From Telmatactis stephensoni (lineage: Eukaryota; Cnidaria; Anthozoa; Actiniaria; Isophelliidae): 64,000 bases of DNA. The stretch lies in NCBI GenBank assembly GCA_029948255.1, contig JALIZF010001392.1, positions 212,769-276,768 of the forward strand. The letters run 5' to 3'. Positions 1 through 13,400 of the stretch are shown here, in pieces (the stretch's first letter is position 1; each line of letters starts with the position of its first letter). A program made the translations under genes and the position numbers. The notes beneath the pieces were generated by a model that saw only the letters and a program-made list of their open reading frames with translations, was not told the origin of the DNA and searched no databases.

Positions 1-305
1 CTGTGATGGTAGCGAAGATTCAAGATAATGTGAAATCGCCAGGGCGACTCCCATATATTTTCTGATCGACAGGGATGATCGTGACGTCATATTTTTAGGG
101 GTCAAAATCACAGAATTTGGTGCCTTTAACGGAATCCGTTATCAGATTGGGGTTTTGATTGTTATATTGGTATCTTTAGGGATAAAAACAGCTTGAGTCA
201 TGCTAACTGTGAAATCATTTTGGGGCGAAAATAGAAACTGACAGCGATCATTCTCGTCCAAAATATATACATGGGAGGCACCCCAGCTCCCCGGGAAAAT
301 CTTAC

Positions 306-3300
306 CCGGAGGACTAAGCCTGAGGGTCTCTGATATAACCATGTCAAGATACGGTAGTTCATGGACCGTCTCGTACGATGGGATCTTTTCTTCCTCAATC
401 CATACACTGTCAATCTCTTGTTGAAGTCTTTGCTGGACGTCAGGATTGGTTGCTAGGTAATAACACGTCATAGACAATGTTGTACTCGACGTCTCGTAAC
501 CAGCCAATAGGGACATTGCACTTTGTGCTACAACTTCGTCATCACTCAGCTTTTTGCTTCCACAAGTTTCTGGGCTAGTGGCATTCAGCATTAAATCGAG
601 GAAGTCCTGTTGGCAAAACACACACGGCACATTCAAACACGAAAAAAACTGACACTTGTCATTGAGAATGCTCCGCATTGAATAATCTCATTCAAATTCA
701 ACAATAGGAGGAAAGGCTTATGACATATTCAAACTGTACACCACATACAATAAACGGAAATGAAAGGCTATTGTGTTGTGTTTTTTATGTAGGATTTTAT
801 AAGTGTAGAAATTAAAGAAATATGTATGCGACAAACACTAGATGAGCTGCGCTAATACAAAAATACTATACAAATATAAGTATCTATTGTTAGTAGTACT
901 GATTCAAATCCAAGCAGTGCTTCACCTGCAGTTTTCCCACGTATAAAATGTTCCAGTGACTACACTTTTACGATGCGGGTCAAATCCATATGGCAATTGG
1001 GTTATACATCGCAATCAGTAACATTTACCCATTGACATTAAACATAGCCTTTGATGATTAAAACCATTGCGTTTTTGTATTTTATAAATATTGCCGTTGG
1101 GAAGCGTTGCTATGCGGTTGCTACCCAAATTCAGAAGCACGCTGATGTGCAAAGCAAACACATGCAAGAAACCCAAACTCATGAACAAAATTCTGACTGA
1201 CAAATTCCTGTGGCTATATTTTACTCACTTTGCGAACGATGCCTTTCCTTCTCATATGAACAACATCTTGTGCAATGTTTGCAGTATTGATCAAATCTTT
1301 ATAAAAAATCCATCTGCCAACTTTTGACATTCGAAATTCTCTTCCAAAAGGAATGGAACGCAGAATGATATTTGCAATAAACAGCAGTACAGAATTGGGT
1401 TTCATGGCATTCACTGCTGATTGCATTGTAGGATCGTCTGGGTTGTTCTGGAAATCACTTTGAATACCAAATGCTGTGGACATTATTATATCAAGAGTAA
1501 CGCCTTGTTGGTAACTGAAATAGAGATACATGAATATATCAAGGCTCCGGATGCGCGAATAGCCAGTAGACAAATAGCACTAACTGTCATGTTGGATAAT
1601 TTATTATCGAGTGGGTACACTATTTATTTAATGATAGCATCATTGTTTCCTTAATAATTCAATGGATGGTGCCATCCAACCTTTTGTACACGACTAGCAA
1701 TATAATTTCAGATCAAACTACGCTTACCTAACAATATCACAGCTTTCCCCTTTTTCTGCAATTTTATCGACTTTTTTGATTAGTGTATCACATGCTACGT
1801 TAATCAGTGGTGTCATTCCTTTAAGTTTATGAGCACTGAATGCTGGGGACAAAGTCGATCGCACTCGCTTCCAGTCTCCTAATCTTAACAAACTGACCGC
1901 TTGATCAAGAGGCTTTGGAAGGCTAAAGTTCCTCTGTATAGTTTAATGCAATAATGAATGAATGAAAGCATCAATCAACCAATTAGTCAGTCAGTCAGTC
2001 AGTCAGTCAGTCAGTCCGTCAGACAGTCAGTCAGACAGTCAGTCAGTCAGTCAGTCAGTCATTCCGTCAGACAGTCAGTCAGACAGTCAGTCAGTCAGTC
2101 AGTCAGTCAGTCAGTCAGTCAGACAGTCCGTCAGTCAGTCAGTCAGTCCGTCAGACAGTCCGTCAGACAGTCAGTCAGTCAGTCAGTCAGTTAGTCAGAG
2201 TCAGTCAGTTAGTCAGTCAGTCTTTCAAACTGAACTTATTGCTCATTTTCGTCACGGTTTCTGTGGAAAGGGGAGTTTCGAAGGGCAGTTTTGGTGGATT
2301 GGGCTTCCTGTGGTTATCTGATCCGGACAGGAGACCCGGGAGCGGAGGGAAAAGGAAAGTGGGGAAAAGGACGCCCTGGGCTTTTGACTACCCCTAACTT
2401 GTCTTGAGGCCAAAATAAATCCAATTAGATGGTCTAACGTAAACAAAGTTCAAATGACAATATAAAAATATCTGGCTCATAGTTTTAATTTACCGCTTTG
2501 ATATAGTGACAGTTGCTCAGCCATATCCTGTGAGAAATTCCTCAAATACATCTTGTTTCACCAAGGTCTTTGCAATTTATCTATATTTTTCACTCTAAAC
2601 TCATTGCTATTGCAAAAGACATGAAAGAGATTACGTATTTATTGTTTAAAAGTCGCGGTGAGCTGGAAACATGGTTCTTTTCAAACTAAACATGACAGCT
2701 TGTATTGTTTAATGTCGTGGCGATGCGTGGGGTCACCTTGTTTACTGGTAGATGATTTTAATCTAATGGCACAAACGCTTCTGATTGGCCTCATTATAAT
2801 TAAATTATAATGAGGCCAATCAGAGCCTTTGTTGATGTTTGGCCTCAAGACAAGTTAGGGGTAGTCAAAAGCCCAGGGCGTCCTTTTCCCCTCTTTCCTT
2901 TCCCCTCCGCTCCCCTCCCCCCTCCCTGACGCCCTGGGTCTCCGAGGACGTATCTGATCTATTTCGTCGACAGTAATGTAAAAAAATTTATCAACATAAT
3001 TAACAATCAAAAATATTATCCATAAGAATTTTTTTAGCCTGAGGATCAGTCGTAGTTCGTAGTTCGTAGATATATGAGCGACCACCACAGGAAGCCCAAG
3101 AAGAGAATAGACCGACTTATGGAAAGAAAACATCTGGAACTTACATTAAACAAAACTATTAAAACAACAATAAAACAAATTTACTGTAACATTCTTGAGC
3201 ATGAACTTACTGGACGATCGTGAAAACAGTCGAAATTCTTCACCAACACATCTCTCAACATCTCAGGATCGGTGACAACAATGGCTGGTCCTTCAAGGCT

Positions 3301-3537
3301 ATACATCGAGTACAACCTACCGAACTTTTTGTAGTTCATATCGAAATACTTATGAATTTGACCCTTTACTTTGATCAAATCAGGTAAATTACCAACGAAA
3401 GGCCACGGCTTGGGTCCTTGCATGCCTGGAAATATAGCTTCGAGTTTTCTTGCATCTCTTGTGCCGTACCAATACAAAACAACAGCAACGAGAACACACA
3501 CTGTTGTATATGCCAGTACCGAAATTACTGATTCCAT
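306..3537 (-). CDS. Cytochrome P450, CYP3-like, 5' part of gene (3' exons off the left edge)
   Basis: Four coding exons, in transcript order 3537-3211, 1933-1728, 1514-1229 and 606-306, join in frame with GT-AG borders and give about 373 residues of a usual ~500. The start at 3537 is preferred over an in-frame ATG at 3579 because it opens directly on the hydrophobic ER anchor (residues 1-25), followed by the proline-rich hinge (GPKPWPFVGN). Visible P450 marks are the helix-C WxxxR (W130-R134), the I-helix oxygen-activating motif AGYET (308-312) and the K-helix ETLR (366-369). The last donor leaves phase 1. The PERF region and haem-ligand cysteine must lie beyond position 1. The family inserts oxygen into small lipophilic substrates at the ER membrane; the substrate cannot be told. 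The long first intron holds a TCAG array and a large inverted-repeat element. Family call firm, subfamily inferred. Confidence 0.88.
1979..2224. repeat. (TCAG)n tetranucleotide array with CCGTCAGACAG variants
   Basis: About 245 bp of TCAG units interrupted by CCG and ACAG variants, in the first intron of the P450 gene. It reads through in two frames as Ser-Gln-Ser-Val repeats, which are not genes. The same tetranucleotide, on the other strand, forms the arrays at 15022, 19131 and 21103. Confidence 0.95.
2293..3101. mobile_element. Long terminal-inverted-repeat element in P450 intron
   Basis: The stretch 2293-2415 (GGGCTTCCTGTGGT ... CTAACTTGTCTTGAGGCCA) returns as its reverse complement at 2841-3100, where the arm is longer because of an internal insertion. 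No transposase frame is visible, so it looks non-autonomous. The outer motif GGGCTTCCTGTG recurs in the foldback at 37.6 kb, suggesting a dispersed family. Confidence 0.7.
2781..2823. repeat. Perfect 43-bp palindrome
   Basis: Two exact 21-bp arms (CTGATTGGCCTCATTATAATT and its complement) around a single central A, inside the larger inverted-repeat element. Confidence 0.9.
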
Positions 3538-4215
3538 TTTAAAACATACAGGAATGAATATTGGTTTATAAGACCACACATTTAAGCAAAGAGTCGATTT
3601 CTCTTCTGCTTGCTTTAGCGTGACGAGTACCTTGAGATTAAGCTTTGTTTGGACTTCCCGTCTTGTGTGACATCACTGCATGCATAATTCATGACAGGAA
3701 AGAGTCATGCTATCTGTACCTTGAATGCACATATCAATGTTAAGGTGGCTCGATCGGCTATTTGAGAAGCTCTACCTACCCCGGCCATACATCATCACAT
3801 ACTTTGATCTTTTTCTAACAAGCACTGCACAATAAGATGGATTTACAAAAACTAAATTGGCACGTAAATGGAATTGTAAACTTGGAATTGTAAATTTAAT
3901 AATGATTTTGTTTTAGTAAATATCAAGTTTAACATTTAATTGTCATGAAATGTCTAGTAAATTTGACGTTTACCTCCATTTACATTATAAGTAAATCACC
4001 ACTGTAAATTCTATGGTAAACTACAATTAAACCACAATCAAATATTCAAGCAAATTCAATATTTAAGTCGAGTTTTGGGTGGTTTAATTTTGTAACTAAT
4101 GTAAATTAGAAATTTCCAATGACATTTAAATCATCAGAAATGTCAAAAGGAGTTGCAAGCCGTCTGGATTTGTACGGAGAGAGATTTGTTAAAACAAAGC
4201 TTGCGGTTTTGAAGG

Positions 4216-4479
4216 TCAAGACGTTGGACCTCCAATGATGACAAGAGATGACCATACCCAAGTAAAAAGGTCCTCTGTTCCTGCATGGGCTCTAGCATTG
4301 CCATATTTGGCAACAGCTTTGATATGACGGTAAAATTCGTAAATTTCGCGCTCCGTCAACTTCCATTGTACACAATGATCAGATGGGAGCAGAAGTATGT
4401 CGACAGTCTGCTCCTTTATTTCGTGTTTACAGTGATTTTCTCGATTCCTCAAAGACTGGTACTTACTGACATAAAGTAA
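4216..4479 (-). CDS. Possible exon or gene fragment of unknown function
   Basis: An open frame of about 90 codons with balanced amino-acid composition (for example the run TVDILLLPSDHCVQWKLTER). A possible splice acceptor (TATGTCAG) sits at its upstream side. I recognise no family, and no partner exon is evident nearby on the same strand. It could be a lost exon, a piece of a decayed transposon or chance. Confidence 0.22.
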   Translation of the reverse strand, partial: LLYVSKYQSLRNRENHCKHEIKEQTVDILLLPSDHCVQWKLTEREIYEFYRHIKAVAKYGNARAHAGTEDLFTWVWSSLVIIGGPTS

Positions 4480-4825
4480 CTGTTGTAAGGAACCATTCAA
4501 ATTTAAAGAAAATTCAATTTTTAATGAATTTCATGGAGAGATTCATGCAATAGATCCAAAGCGTCTGCACGATGGAAGTGACAATTCTATCAGTTTTTAC
4601 AAGCAAAGAAAAAGGGATAAGGTATTCGCCGCTTCAGCCTTTGGATTGATTTCAAGGCTACTTTAGATCAGCAACAAGACGCATAGCTGCGTGAACTCGG
4701 GCTTTCTATGTAGTAAATCATGAGTTCTCTTTGTTAACATTGTCCCTTTAAATTCTCCATTCGTTTAATCTGCTGTGCTCTTTGACCTAAAAGCGCATTT
4801 ATACAGGCTTAGCCTTCTTTTCTAG

Positions 4826-4875
4826 AAAGACCTATACCCTATACCTATACCTATACCCTATACCTATACCCTGGT
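4826..4875. repeat. CCTATA short tandem repeat
   Basis: Alternating CCTATA and CCCTATA units, about eight copies. Confidence 0.75.
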
Positions 4876-5174
4876 TTATCGTCTCCTTCCGACGTTTATT
4901 TACTTGATAAGAGAGAAACTCTCTAAAGAAAGCGAATAATAAACCCCTGGAGCCTAGGGTAAGAAAGACCCATCGGATTAAAAATTGATTTTTGTTTATA
5001 GTCACTACACGTGAAATGGTTTTTTCAAACTAACTTATTTGACTTCTGCAGTGTACTATCAATTTTAATCATGATATTTTGATTCATTTGCTTTATTAAT
5101 AACAACAACTTTTGCAATAATTTGAAGAGACAAATAAATGTGTTTTAAAGTTTATCTGTTTATCAGTTTATCTG

Positions 5175-5335
5175 AAGGGTCAGTGCTTGAGCGTCGGACC
5201 GGAAATCCGAATGTAGGCTCAAATCACGCTGAGGGCTCGGAATTTTTAAGATCTGAAATTTTTACACTCGCAGAAGCATTCACATCCAACGAACACATTT
5301 CCGAGTGACAATCCAATCATTTACTTACAGAAGAA
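5175..5335 (+). mobile_element. tRNA-derived SINE, diverged copy
   Basis: Shares with the copy at 48281-48445 both a tRNA-like head (GTGCTTGAGCGTCGGACCGG ... CTCAAATCACGCTGAG) and the tail ACACATTTCCGAGTGACAA. Relative to that copy the A-box and B-box are damaged, so this copy is probably silent. Confidence 0.75.
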
Positions 5336-5833
5336 TTGTTGGTAATTCTGCCTGCCTTGAAACAAACCAACTTTAATATAACTGATTTGCAATACTCACA
5401 ACTCTACAACTTCAACACGGATTATTAGCAGAATTGATTCACAGTTGGTGATCATTAAAGATGAAAACTACCGCTCTATGTTATAACTGCTCTATGTTTT
5501 AACTATAACTATTAGACTACGTTGAATTTAAGCACAAACTTTCCTTTATTTTCTTGGTTTTTAGCTTTCAAATAGCAATACAATTTAGATGACTTGGGTA
5601 TTTCAACGAATACCTTCGTAAACAAACTCAAAAATGTTCGCTCGTAAATTGATCTCTCGTAAAGTTCGCGGACCGACTCGTTTCGAAAATGCTCGACATC
5701 TTTTAGTGTGGGTCTACCGCGAACAGTGTGTGCTTTTGTATGTAGCTTGAGCGTACTAGAAATCATATTTACCCTTGAATCGCGAGACATCTTGCAGGTC
5801 GCCATGATGACCATGTGCTTTTGACGCTTATTT

Positions 5834-5935
5834 AGGTATATACTTCATGGTTTTGAGTGCCGTATAGTCGCTCTGTACTTCTCAAGTAAAGAAGCGACTA
5901 TATAGGACAATCATGAAGTATATACCTCTGGACGC
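5834..5935. repeat. Hairpin with ~40-bp arms
   Basis: AGGTATATACTTCATG at 5834 is matched by its complement at 5917-5933, with a second paired block (TATAGTCGCT / AGCGACTATA) inside. It looks like a small foldback element. Confidence 0.65.
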
Positions 5936-6012
5936 ATGCGCCTTTCTATCTATACGCATGCGCTTTAGTTGCCAGACTGCGTTTTGCGTCGGAACGAGGA
6001 AAATAATAACAA

Positions 6013-6066
6013 CAATAACGAAGCCCAATTTATAACTCGGGCATTCCTACGGAAGCCCGAGTAATA
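6013..6066. repeat. Short inverted repeat (ACTCGGGC ... GCCCGAGT)
   Basis: An 8-bp stem around a short loop near 6035-6063, beside an AAC-rich stretch. Small and possibly incidental. Confidence 0.4.
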
Positions 6067-7400
6067 AGGACGAGGGGGGGGGGGCTATTTTTATTTATGT
6101 ATGAGAAGAGAGGGGTCATTATTTAGGTCAGTTCCATGACGGAGGTCTTCTCGGTGCTTTGTATAAACACAGGCTTACCATCCTCAACGTTTGTGAATCG
6201 GGTTAGTTCCCGTTTAGTGGGTTTGGGATCCCTGTGTTGTAATTCAACCCCTTGTTTGGTAGTTGAATACGGCATGAGTATAATTTTGCCTCTGAAAAGC
6301 TTTCTTTTTCTAATCTATTCTTCGAAAGTTTGTTAGAAACAAAGACTAACAGTTACTGAACACTTCTGGCTAATCTTTTGGGGGGTTGAGGCGTATTTAC
6401 GTAGTTTGAGGCCGTTGAGTTTTGAGCTGCGTTCCCACTAACAGAAGAGACAACTTTTGCAAACTTTTGCACCCCCTACATTCTCTGTTAAATTTCGCGA
6501 CTTTGCAGAGCTGTATCTTCTGATGTTTTTGACACATAACTCTCAAATTTGGCAGGCTTACTAATTTTAGGTCTCTCTGTCCAGCGGTGGTGATGAATTG
6601 TCGCTAACTGGTCTGTGTCAAATGGCGGAAGTAACCTTGGATTGGTCTATTGGTATTAGCTAATGCGTTTCATGCTCGTTAATCTAAAGGAATTTCCGTA
6701 AGGAGTACCTATCACAGACCAGAAACGTGTGGGTTTTCATCCGCTGCTCCATATCTTGCTCCTGATGAATAGTATAGAACAGTACCATCGACTATTGATC
6801 TGACACTTTTACAAGCGGTTCCATCACAAGAAATGTCCACATTTCATCTACATAAGCTCATAGTAGACTTCCCTATGCATACATCTCATGTACATCTGTT
6901 ACACGATTATATTCCAACTCTGTGTGGTACAAAGAATTGCATGCATTTGAACAATTTTTCCAGTCCCTGTATGTTGAATTGAAAATGTTCGGCTTATGCA
7001 CATGTTGTAAATTGCATTATATCAAACTATTGAATAATTAAATGATTGGTCAATGTTACTAAAAATGTTAACTAAAATATAGATAATCCTAATTTTCAAT
7101 TCTCGAAAATATTAATTTTGCTAGATAAAAATACTATGAATTATTAAATAATCAATCATCATGTAATAATATTAATTAGCTTAACTAAGCGGGGCCATAG
7201 GCTGCCCTAAAAAGGTACGTCTTCAACTTAGCTTTGAAGATTGATATTGACAGACAATTCCAAATTTAGACATTTTATCGTAGTTTCTTTTAATGTTTTA
7301 AAACGAAAGTTTAGTGGTAATTTTACAACTTCACTAGTATGCAGTCAACCTGAAAACTGGATCGATGCGTGGTAAACTGCGACTGATGCAAATTACTTGT

Positions 7401-7410
7401 TTATATATAG
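7401..7410 (+). promoter_or_regulatory. TATA box of the EGF-protein gene
   Basis: TTATATATAG lies about 70 bp before the first ATG (7476) of the rebuilt gene, a usual distance for a TATA element with a start site near 7432 and a short leader. Confidence 0.6.
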
Positions 7411-7475
7411 AATCAGACATCAGTGTCTCCACAGCAGTTTACACGTGAAGCATCAGTTGGCTGATCTGCGTCTAA

Positions 7476-10400
7476 ATGGATTTGATGAAGATGAAAGCTC
7501 TTCTCCTATTTTTGGTGAGTGTTAATCTCTCATTTTATTAGCTAGCGCCCACCTTATTTTAGTGTAGTTAAACAAGTAGAGTGCACGCACTTAATCCGTG
7601 AAACATAAATAGTACAAAATAGTGCTAAATTATGGTAATTCCTTTGTTGCCTATTGTCTAATCAACGCTATTTAGTAGTAATTAGTAGTGTTTGTTTCAC
7701 GGATCAAGTGCATGCACTCTACAGAAAAAAAATATTACTTTAAAACAGCAGCAACAAAAGCAATTCTCGGAAAAAATGTAGATCGATAAGGGACTGTTAT
7801 GTCCTCCGAATAACGAAAAGCATTATCAAATGGTCTGTAGAGTACGTATACGTTACTGACCTCGTGATTTTAACGAATATCAAACTTGTGTTACGATTAG
7901 GCTAGCCATCAGGCAAAGATCTCTCATGGCGTGTTACTTAACTCGGTCCTAATATGATCGTTAGTTTTCAGAAGGACAAAACTGTTAGATAACTCCTTAT
8001 TCCAGGCCTTCATTTGTAACAAAATCAGTTAGAACGTATATTCTTTTCACGGATACCACTATTGACATTATAGAATGTCTGTACAATTGTTTTATTTAAA
8101 AGAATCCCTTTTTGTCCGACATATTTTCATTTATACTAATATTTGTATGCTACTGTTTTCCTTTTGCAGTTTTTGTGTTTCTCTGCTCTGGCGTTTGGAG
8201 CTCAAGCGACTGAGGAAGGTTGATAAACAAAAGCAATATAGCCACTTGAAATCAACCGGAATTGTTTGTCTTTCAAGATTTGACTACTCCAGTCAATGAC
8301 AATATTTTTTTTGCAGATGACTCATACCTGTATATGGAAGCGGAATTTCCGGACTCTGAGGAGACGGAACTAGAATCACTGACCGATGACACAGGTAATG
8401 ACAAGTTCTTCCTTAGCGAAAAGCACCATAGCAAGCGAAGCATCTCGTTTTTCCTGTTTCTTTTCTTTTCTCTTTTGTATTTGATTCTTTTCTTATTCTA
8501 TTAAGTTGTTAATAACTACTATTTAAAAAACGAGCAGCAGTGTTTTTCATAGGTTCCATAAATAGCTTCAAAAACTCCAATTTTATATTTTTGTAATTTT
8601 TTTTGCTTAATACAAATTGGTGGTTTTTATTCAGCACCCACCGACACTGTTCCATCTTCGAAGCGCCCAAGTAAAACCCCTCATCAGTCATGGTCTCTTT
8701 CATGACTGATTTACTAGCATCTCATTTATTAGCCAGATACTAACAGTTCCTAGTGTACAACAATATAGTAGTTATTATAAGAAAAGAAATGTTGGTGAAA
8801 AGGCTAATGAGATACCTTCGATGGTAACTCAATTAAGCACTGGACAAGCACCTAATTGTGAAAACGTTGTCATATAAAAATAATTATCGTGCTTTAGTGA
8901 ATTGGTAAAATTACTAAATAGGGATAAATTATCACTGACCTCGAAAACACTAATAAAACGATAGAATACTAACTATACTGCATATCAACGTACACATTCT
9001 CAACTGCATGAACTGCACCCGCTAAATAAACAATGAAACACCTTAACAAGGCCGCATGGATTTGTCCTATTAGAGATTCCATAAATAAATATATTCTTTT
9101 TTTCCGTATCCGCTATCCCTCTTTCATTGACATGTTGGTTATCATGTATGTACTTTCAATTCAATTACAGGTTCCTCGAATTTTTCAAGAAATTTTTGTA
9201 AGTTCCCACTGTATTTTAGCAAGTCAATATATAAGCCTTAAAAACTGTCGTTTACACACGAATTTCTTCCTTTCTTTATAAGAAATATTTATCATATTCG
9301 AAATTCTGAAAAATGATTTATTCTTTCTTCGAAAACTTCATCTCAGTACTAACGGCTAATGGAGTGCATAGAAGAGTACTGAATAAGTCACAGGCCCTCA
9401 GGCAACATTTAGAGCAGCACCTATCTGCAGCGTACCGCTGCCGCTAAATATAGTCAATTGAAGAAACGTTGTCGGGTCTAAAAACATACAACATAGAAGA
9501 GACCAAGATGGTGTTTGGGATGTCAATAATAATATTCTGATTTATTCATTTACGCTTTGCCTTCGATGCAAAATGACAAAAGCGTGTTCAGGACCTGGGT
9601 TGGCGGGCCGTTTGGCTTCGATTTTTTATCGGTTCCAGCTTAAATGAATATCAGAATATAATTATTGACATCCCATGCACCATTTCGGTCTCAGCTTCTA
9701 TGTTTTTAGACCCGACGACGCTTATTCAGTTGACAATATACAAAGCAAATAGAAGGTCCCGGTTCGAATCCTCATGGAATTTTTCAGTTTTTTCATCTTA
9801 TTTTGTAGTAAATAATAACTCTTCATGTGTTTGTATGCTTTTTACCCTGGGTTTGAGCCGTTTTGAGCTTTTTTTAAATTGTTTTCCGCCCCACTATACA
9901 TAGAAGAGGGACAGAAATTAAAAGTTAAAAAAAGCTTAAAACAGCTAGCTCAAGCTTAATATCAAACAATCCTTAAGTTAAAAAATATGCTCAATTATTA
10001 TTATTATTGAATAGTTTTTCCCTTTTCATTTTCATTATTCACTGAAACATAAAGTTGAACTTCACTACTAGAGGCTAACTCGATAACGTCTGAGTTTACT
10101 TAGTCTTTAGGCACTACCTCACTAAAACACCATCTTTATACTTTAGTTAATTTAACATAATATCCATAAGAAATTATTATTGGTAAATGTCCTGTAAAAT
10201 GTGTGTAAATAAACTGATTCTGATACTGATTCTGATTCTATCTGGCCGTACGCTGATAGGCGCTGTTCTAAATGACTGCCTGGGGTGCCTGTGAATAAGT
10301 CAGCCACCTTGGCTTGTGAACGAAAGGAAAAGAAATATGTAGAAACAGGTGACCAACTTATTCACCACAGGAAGACCGTAGACACAGTTTGATGGGGTGG

Positions 10401-13400
10401 GAGGCAGTATTCTTCGTTTGCAACAATCAGTTGAAAATGAGGTTAAATAACAAGGATTGTTTATTACACGTTAGTATGATAGGTAATTCAGTGTTTTATA
10501 ACCAATTAAGCCCCCATGACAAAACTCCAAACTTGTTAGCATCGAACTCCAAATAACAGAATCTATGGAATGATAGATGGATCAGTGAATATGAATATTT
10601 TTTACAGCAAGACCTTGCATTCCTGACTGTTTCAATGGTGGATCAAAAGTCTGTCAAAGCAGTGGAAGGCATTACTGCATTTGCCTTGGAGGATACACTG
10701 GAAATCGTTGTCAGTTCCGTAAGCACTGATGATCAATTTCTGTATTAATCATAAAAACATTTCAACTTCCCAATAGACGACTTTCAAAAATGGCGGCCTA
10801 GTACATGAGACCCGGAGGCCACAAAGGCCTTGTTACCAGAAAATAAGAGTGGCGAAACTTCTATTTCTATTAAACATGATGTGTTCCTCTTCCTTTTGAA
10901 ATAACTATTTTCTGTGCATTTTACAGGATATACTTAGGCTCATTTGATGCCATGATAATTTTGAGGCCTTTCTGGCCTCGTACTCGTGAACAATGAGCCC
11001 GCCATTTTTGAAAGTCGTCTATTGTCTTCTACCGTATTTCAGTCGAATGTGAGTCCATGCTCTGTCTAATAAGCGCTGCGTGGCTCAAATCCACAGATCA
11101 ATATACTCCATTATCAGCAACAGCATCGTCGTCATCATTATACCCATTACAAATATTGTTACTTCGACAAATATCAGCGGTCGTCGACCAACATGGCGGC
11201 AATGTCTAAAGCTCCAGTTTTTCTGTTCTGTTTAGCTATATATTTTAATTTTGTCACACTCAAAATGGACCAGAAAGTTAATTTGAAGGTTCAATGTCAA
11301 TCCTGTTATGATATCTCGCCGTCACTAGCGAATATCAATCAAAACACTGCATGTTATTTCCACGTTTTAAGCTCCTGTCGATCGGCCATCTTGGATAAAT
11401 TGTTATCTTTAAACCATACTGACCCAGGGCTAAATATACTCAGCTTAATCGTCCTATGTGGCGATGTGGCACCAAATCCTGGTCCTATTTGGAAACATCC
11501 TTGTGGCGTTTGCCAAAAACCAGTCAAAGCCAACCAAAAAGGCCTCCAATGTGATAACTGCGATTCCTGGTACCACACAAAATGCTGTGCCGTTGGGGAT
11601 GAAATATACTATGCCTTGGCCAACACTTCCTGTTCTTGGATTTGCTGTTCTTGTGGATTACCTAATTTCTCAAGCTCATTGTTCATGTCTAAGGATTTAT
11701 CTACACCAAACCCGTTTGATTCATTGTCCTCAGCTTTTGAGTCTGATGATCTTCTTGCCAGCACGCCGATCCTACAAAAGCCAACTCAAGGATTCAACTT
11801 CAGGTTGTCTTCCTTTGCTGGTCATCTCAAGTTCCTAACAGTGAACTGCAGAGGGCTGAAAAGCTCCAACAAGAGATTACAACTGCATGACTTAATTATT
11901 GCTCATGATCCTGATGTTATTTTTGGAACTGAATCTCACTTAGACTCAACTATTAGTTCTGCTGAAATCTTCCCTAGTCGGTATATTGCTTACAGGAAAG
12001 ATAGAAATATCAATGGAGGAGGTGTTTTTATAGCACTAAAGAACAACATCATTGCTACACCTGTTGACTCGATGGACTTAGACTGTGAAGTTCTCTGGCT
12101 TAACCTTCTCACCAACAGAGGAAATCCATTGTACATTGGGGTCTTCTATCGTCCACCCGACAATAATCTTGTGCCATTGGAAAATCTTCAGACCTCGTTG
12201 GACTCACTGACTAATGGTAGAACCCTCCCTAACGTCTTCTTGTCTGGTGACTTTAACCTTCCAGGTATTGATTGGAACAGTTACTCTGTGGTTTCAAACC
12301 CACAATATGGAGCTAATGTCAACTCGGTATTTCTTGATATAGTCAACCAATTCTCTCTGAGCCAATGCCAGTTGGAACCCACTAGAGGGCCAAACATCCT
12401 TGACCTTGTGTTTACCACTAACAGTAATCTGTTTATAAGTTCCTCAGTCCTACCTGGAATGAGTGACCATGACGTCGTTCTATCCTATATTAAATACATT
12501 ATCAAGTTATCCAAGAAAGCTAGTCATAAAATCTATCTTTATGACAAAGGGGATTTGGATGGTCTTCGCTGTTATCTTTCAGACCATTTTGTATCATTTG
12601 AACAGGAGTTCTCCCTAACTGGCAATATTGAGGATTTGTGGCAGTCTTTTACATCAATCTTATGGAAAGGTATTGAGAAATTTATTCCTTCAAGAATATC
12701 CAAAACAAGACATGATGCGCCATGGATATCTCGATCTTTGAAACGACTGATCAGAAAGAAACAGAGACTCTATAACAAGGCAAAATCTACAAAGTGCACT
12801 AGGGACTGGTCTGCCTTTAAGTCCTTTAGGAAGTCTGTGAAAACCAAGATTAAGGCAGTTCATGACCAATATGTACTTGATCTATTAGACGACTCTACTT
12901 GTAATGGGACAGACCCTAATAATTATAAAACAGGAAAAAGGTTCTGGCGATATATTAGATCAAAAAAGAGAGACCCAGTTAATGTGCCACCCCTGAAAGT
13001 CAATGGAACTGTATATTCAGATGATAAGATTAAAGCAAACATACTGAATGATCAATATTGTTCAGTATTCACCAAAGAAGCAAACTCCGGGTTACCTACC
13101 CATGGTACTAGTCCTTTCCCAGACATTGACTTTGACTCTTTCGCTATCACTAGATCTGGCATCGAAAAGCTACTACAGAGACTAAATCCCAAGAAAGCTT
13201 GTGGCCCTGATTTATTATCCTGTCGTGTGTTAAAGGAAACTAGTACCCAATTAGCTCCCTATCTTTGGTGCATCTTCTCACTGAGCCTCCAATCTGGTCA
13301 GCTTCCTTCTGATTGGTTAAACGCCAATATTACTCCAGTGTTTAAAAAAGGAAAACGCAATGACCCAGGAAACTATCGCCCAGTTGCTCTAGCCTCAGTC

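Larger units (their letters stand above)
3600..7400. other. Intergenic stretch, no convincing gene
   Basis: AT-rich sequence between the P450 start and the EGF-protein promoter. It holds a SINE (5175-5335), a 45-bp CCTATA array, two hairpins and a 9-base G run near 6076. TTAAGGTGGCTCG at 3740 resembles one end of the TTAA-flanked elements seen elsewhere, but no partner end was found. Two unexplained frames (4216-4500 and 5512-5814, minus) are treated separately. Confidence 0.6.

Noticed and set aside
1958..2321. Open frames reading Ser-Gln-Ser-Val repeats
   Set aside because: Translation of the TCAG microsatellite; no start context, splice sites or non-repeat domain.
4826..4875. Telomere-like repeat
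   Set aside because: CCTATA units do not match TTAGGG and are few.
5512..5814. 100-codon minus-strand frame
   Set aside because: No recognisable domain, no partner exons and a low-complexity AT-rich end; probably chance.
9755..9775. B-box-like GGTTCGAATCC (also at 17565)
   Set aside because: No A-box at the right spacing; the second occurrence is only the duplicated block.
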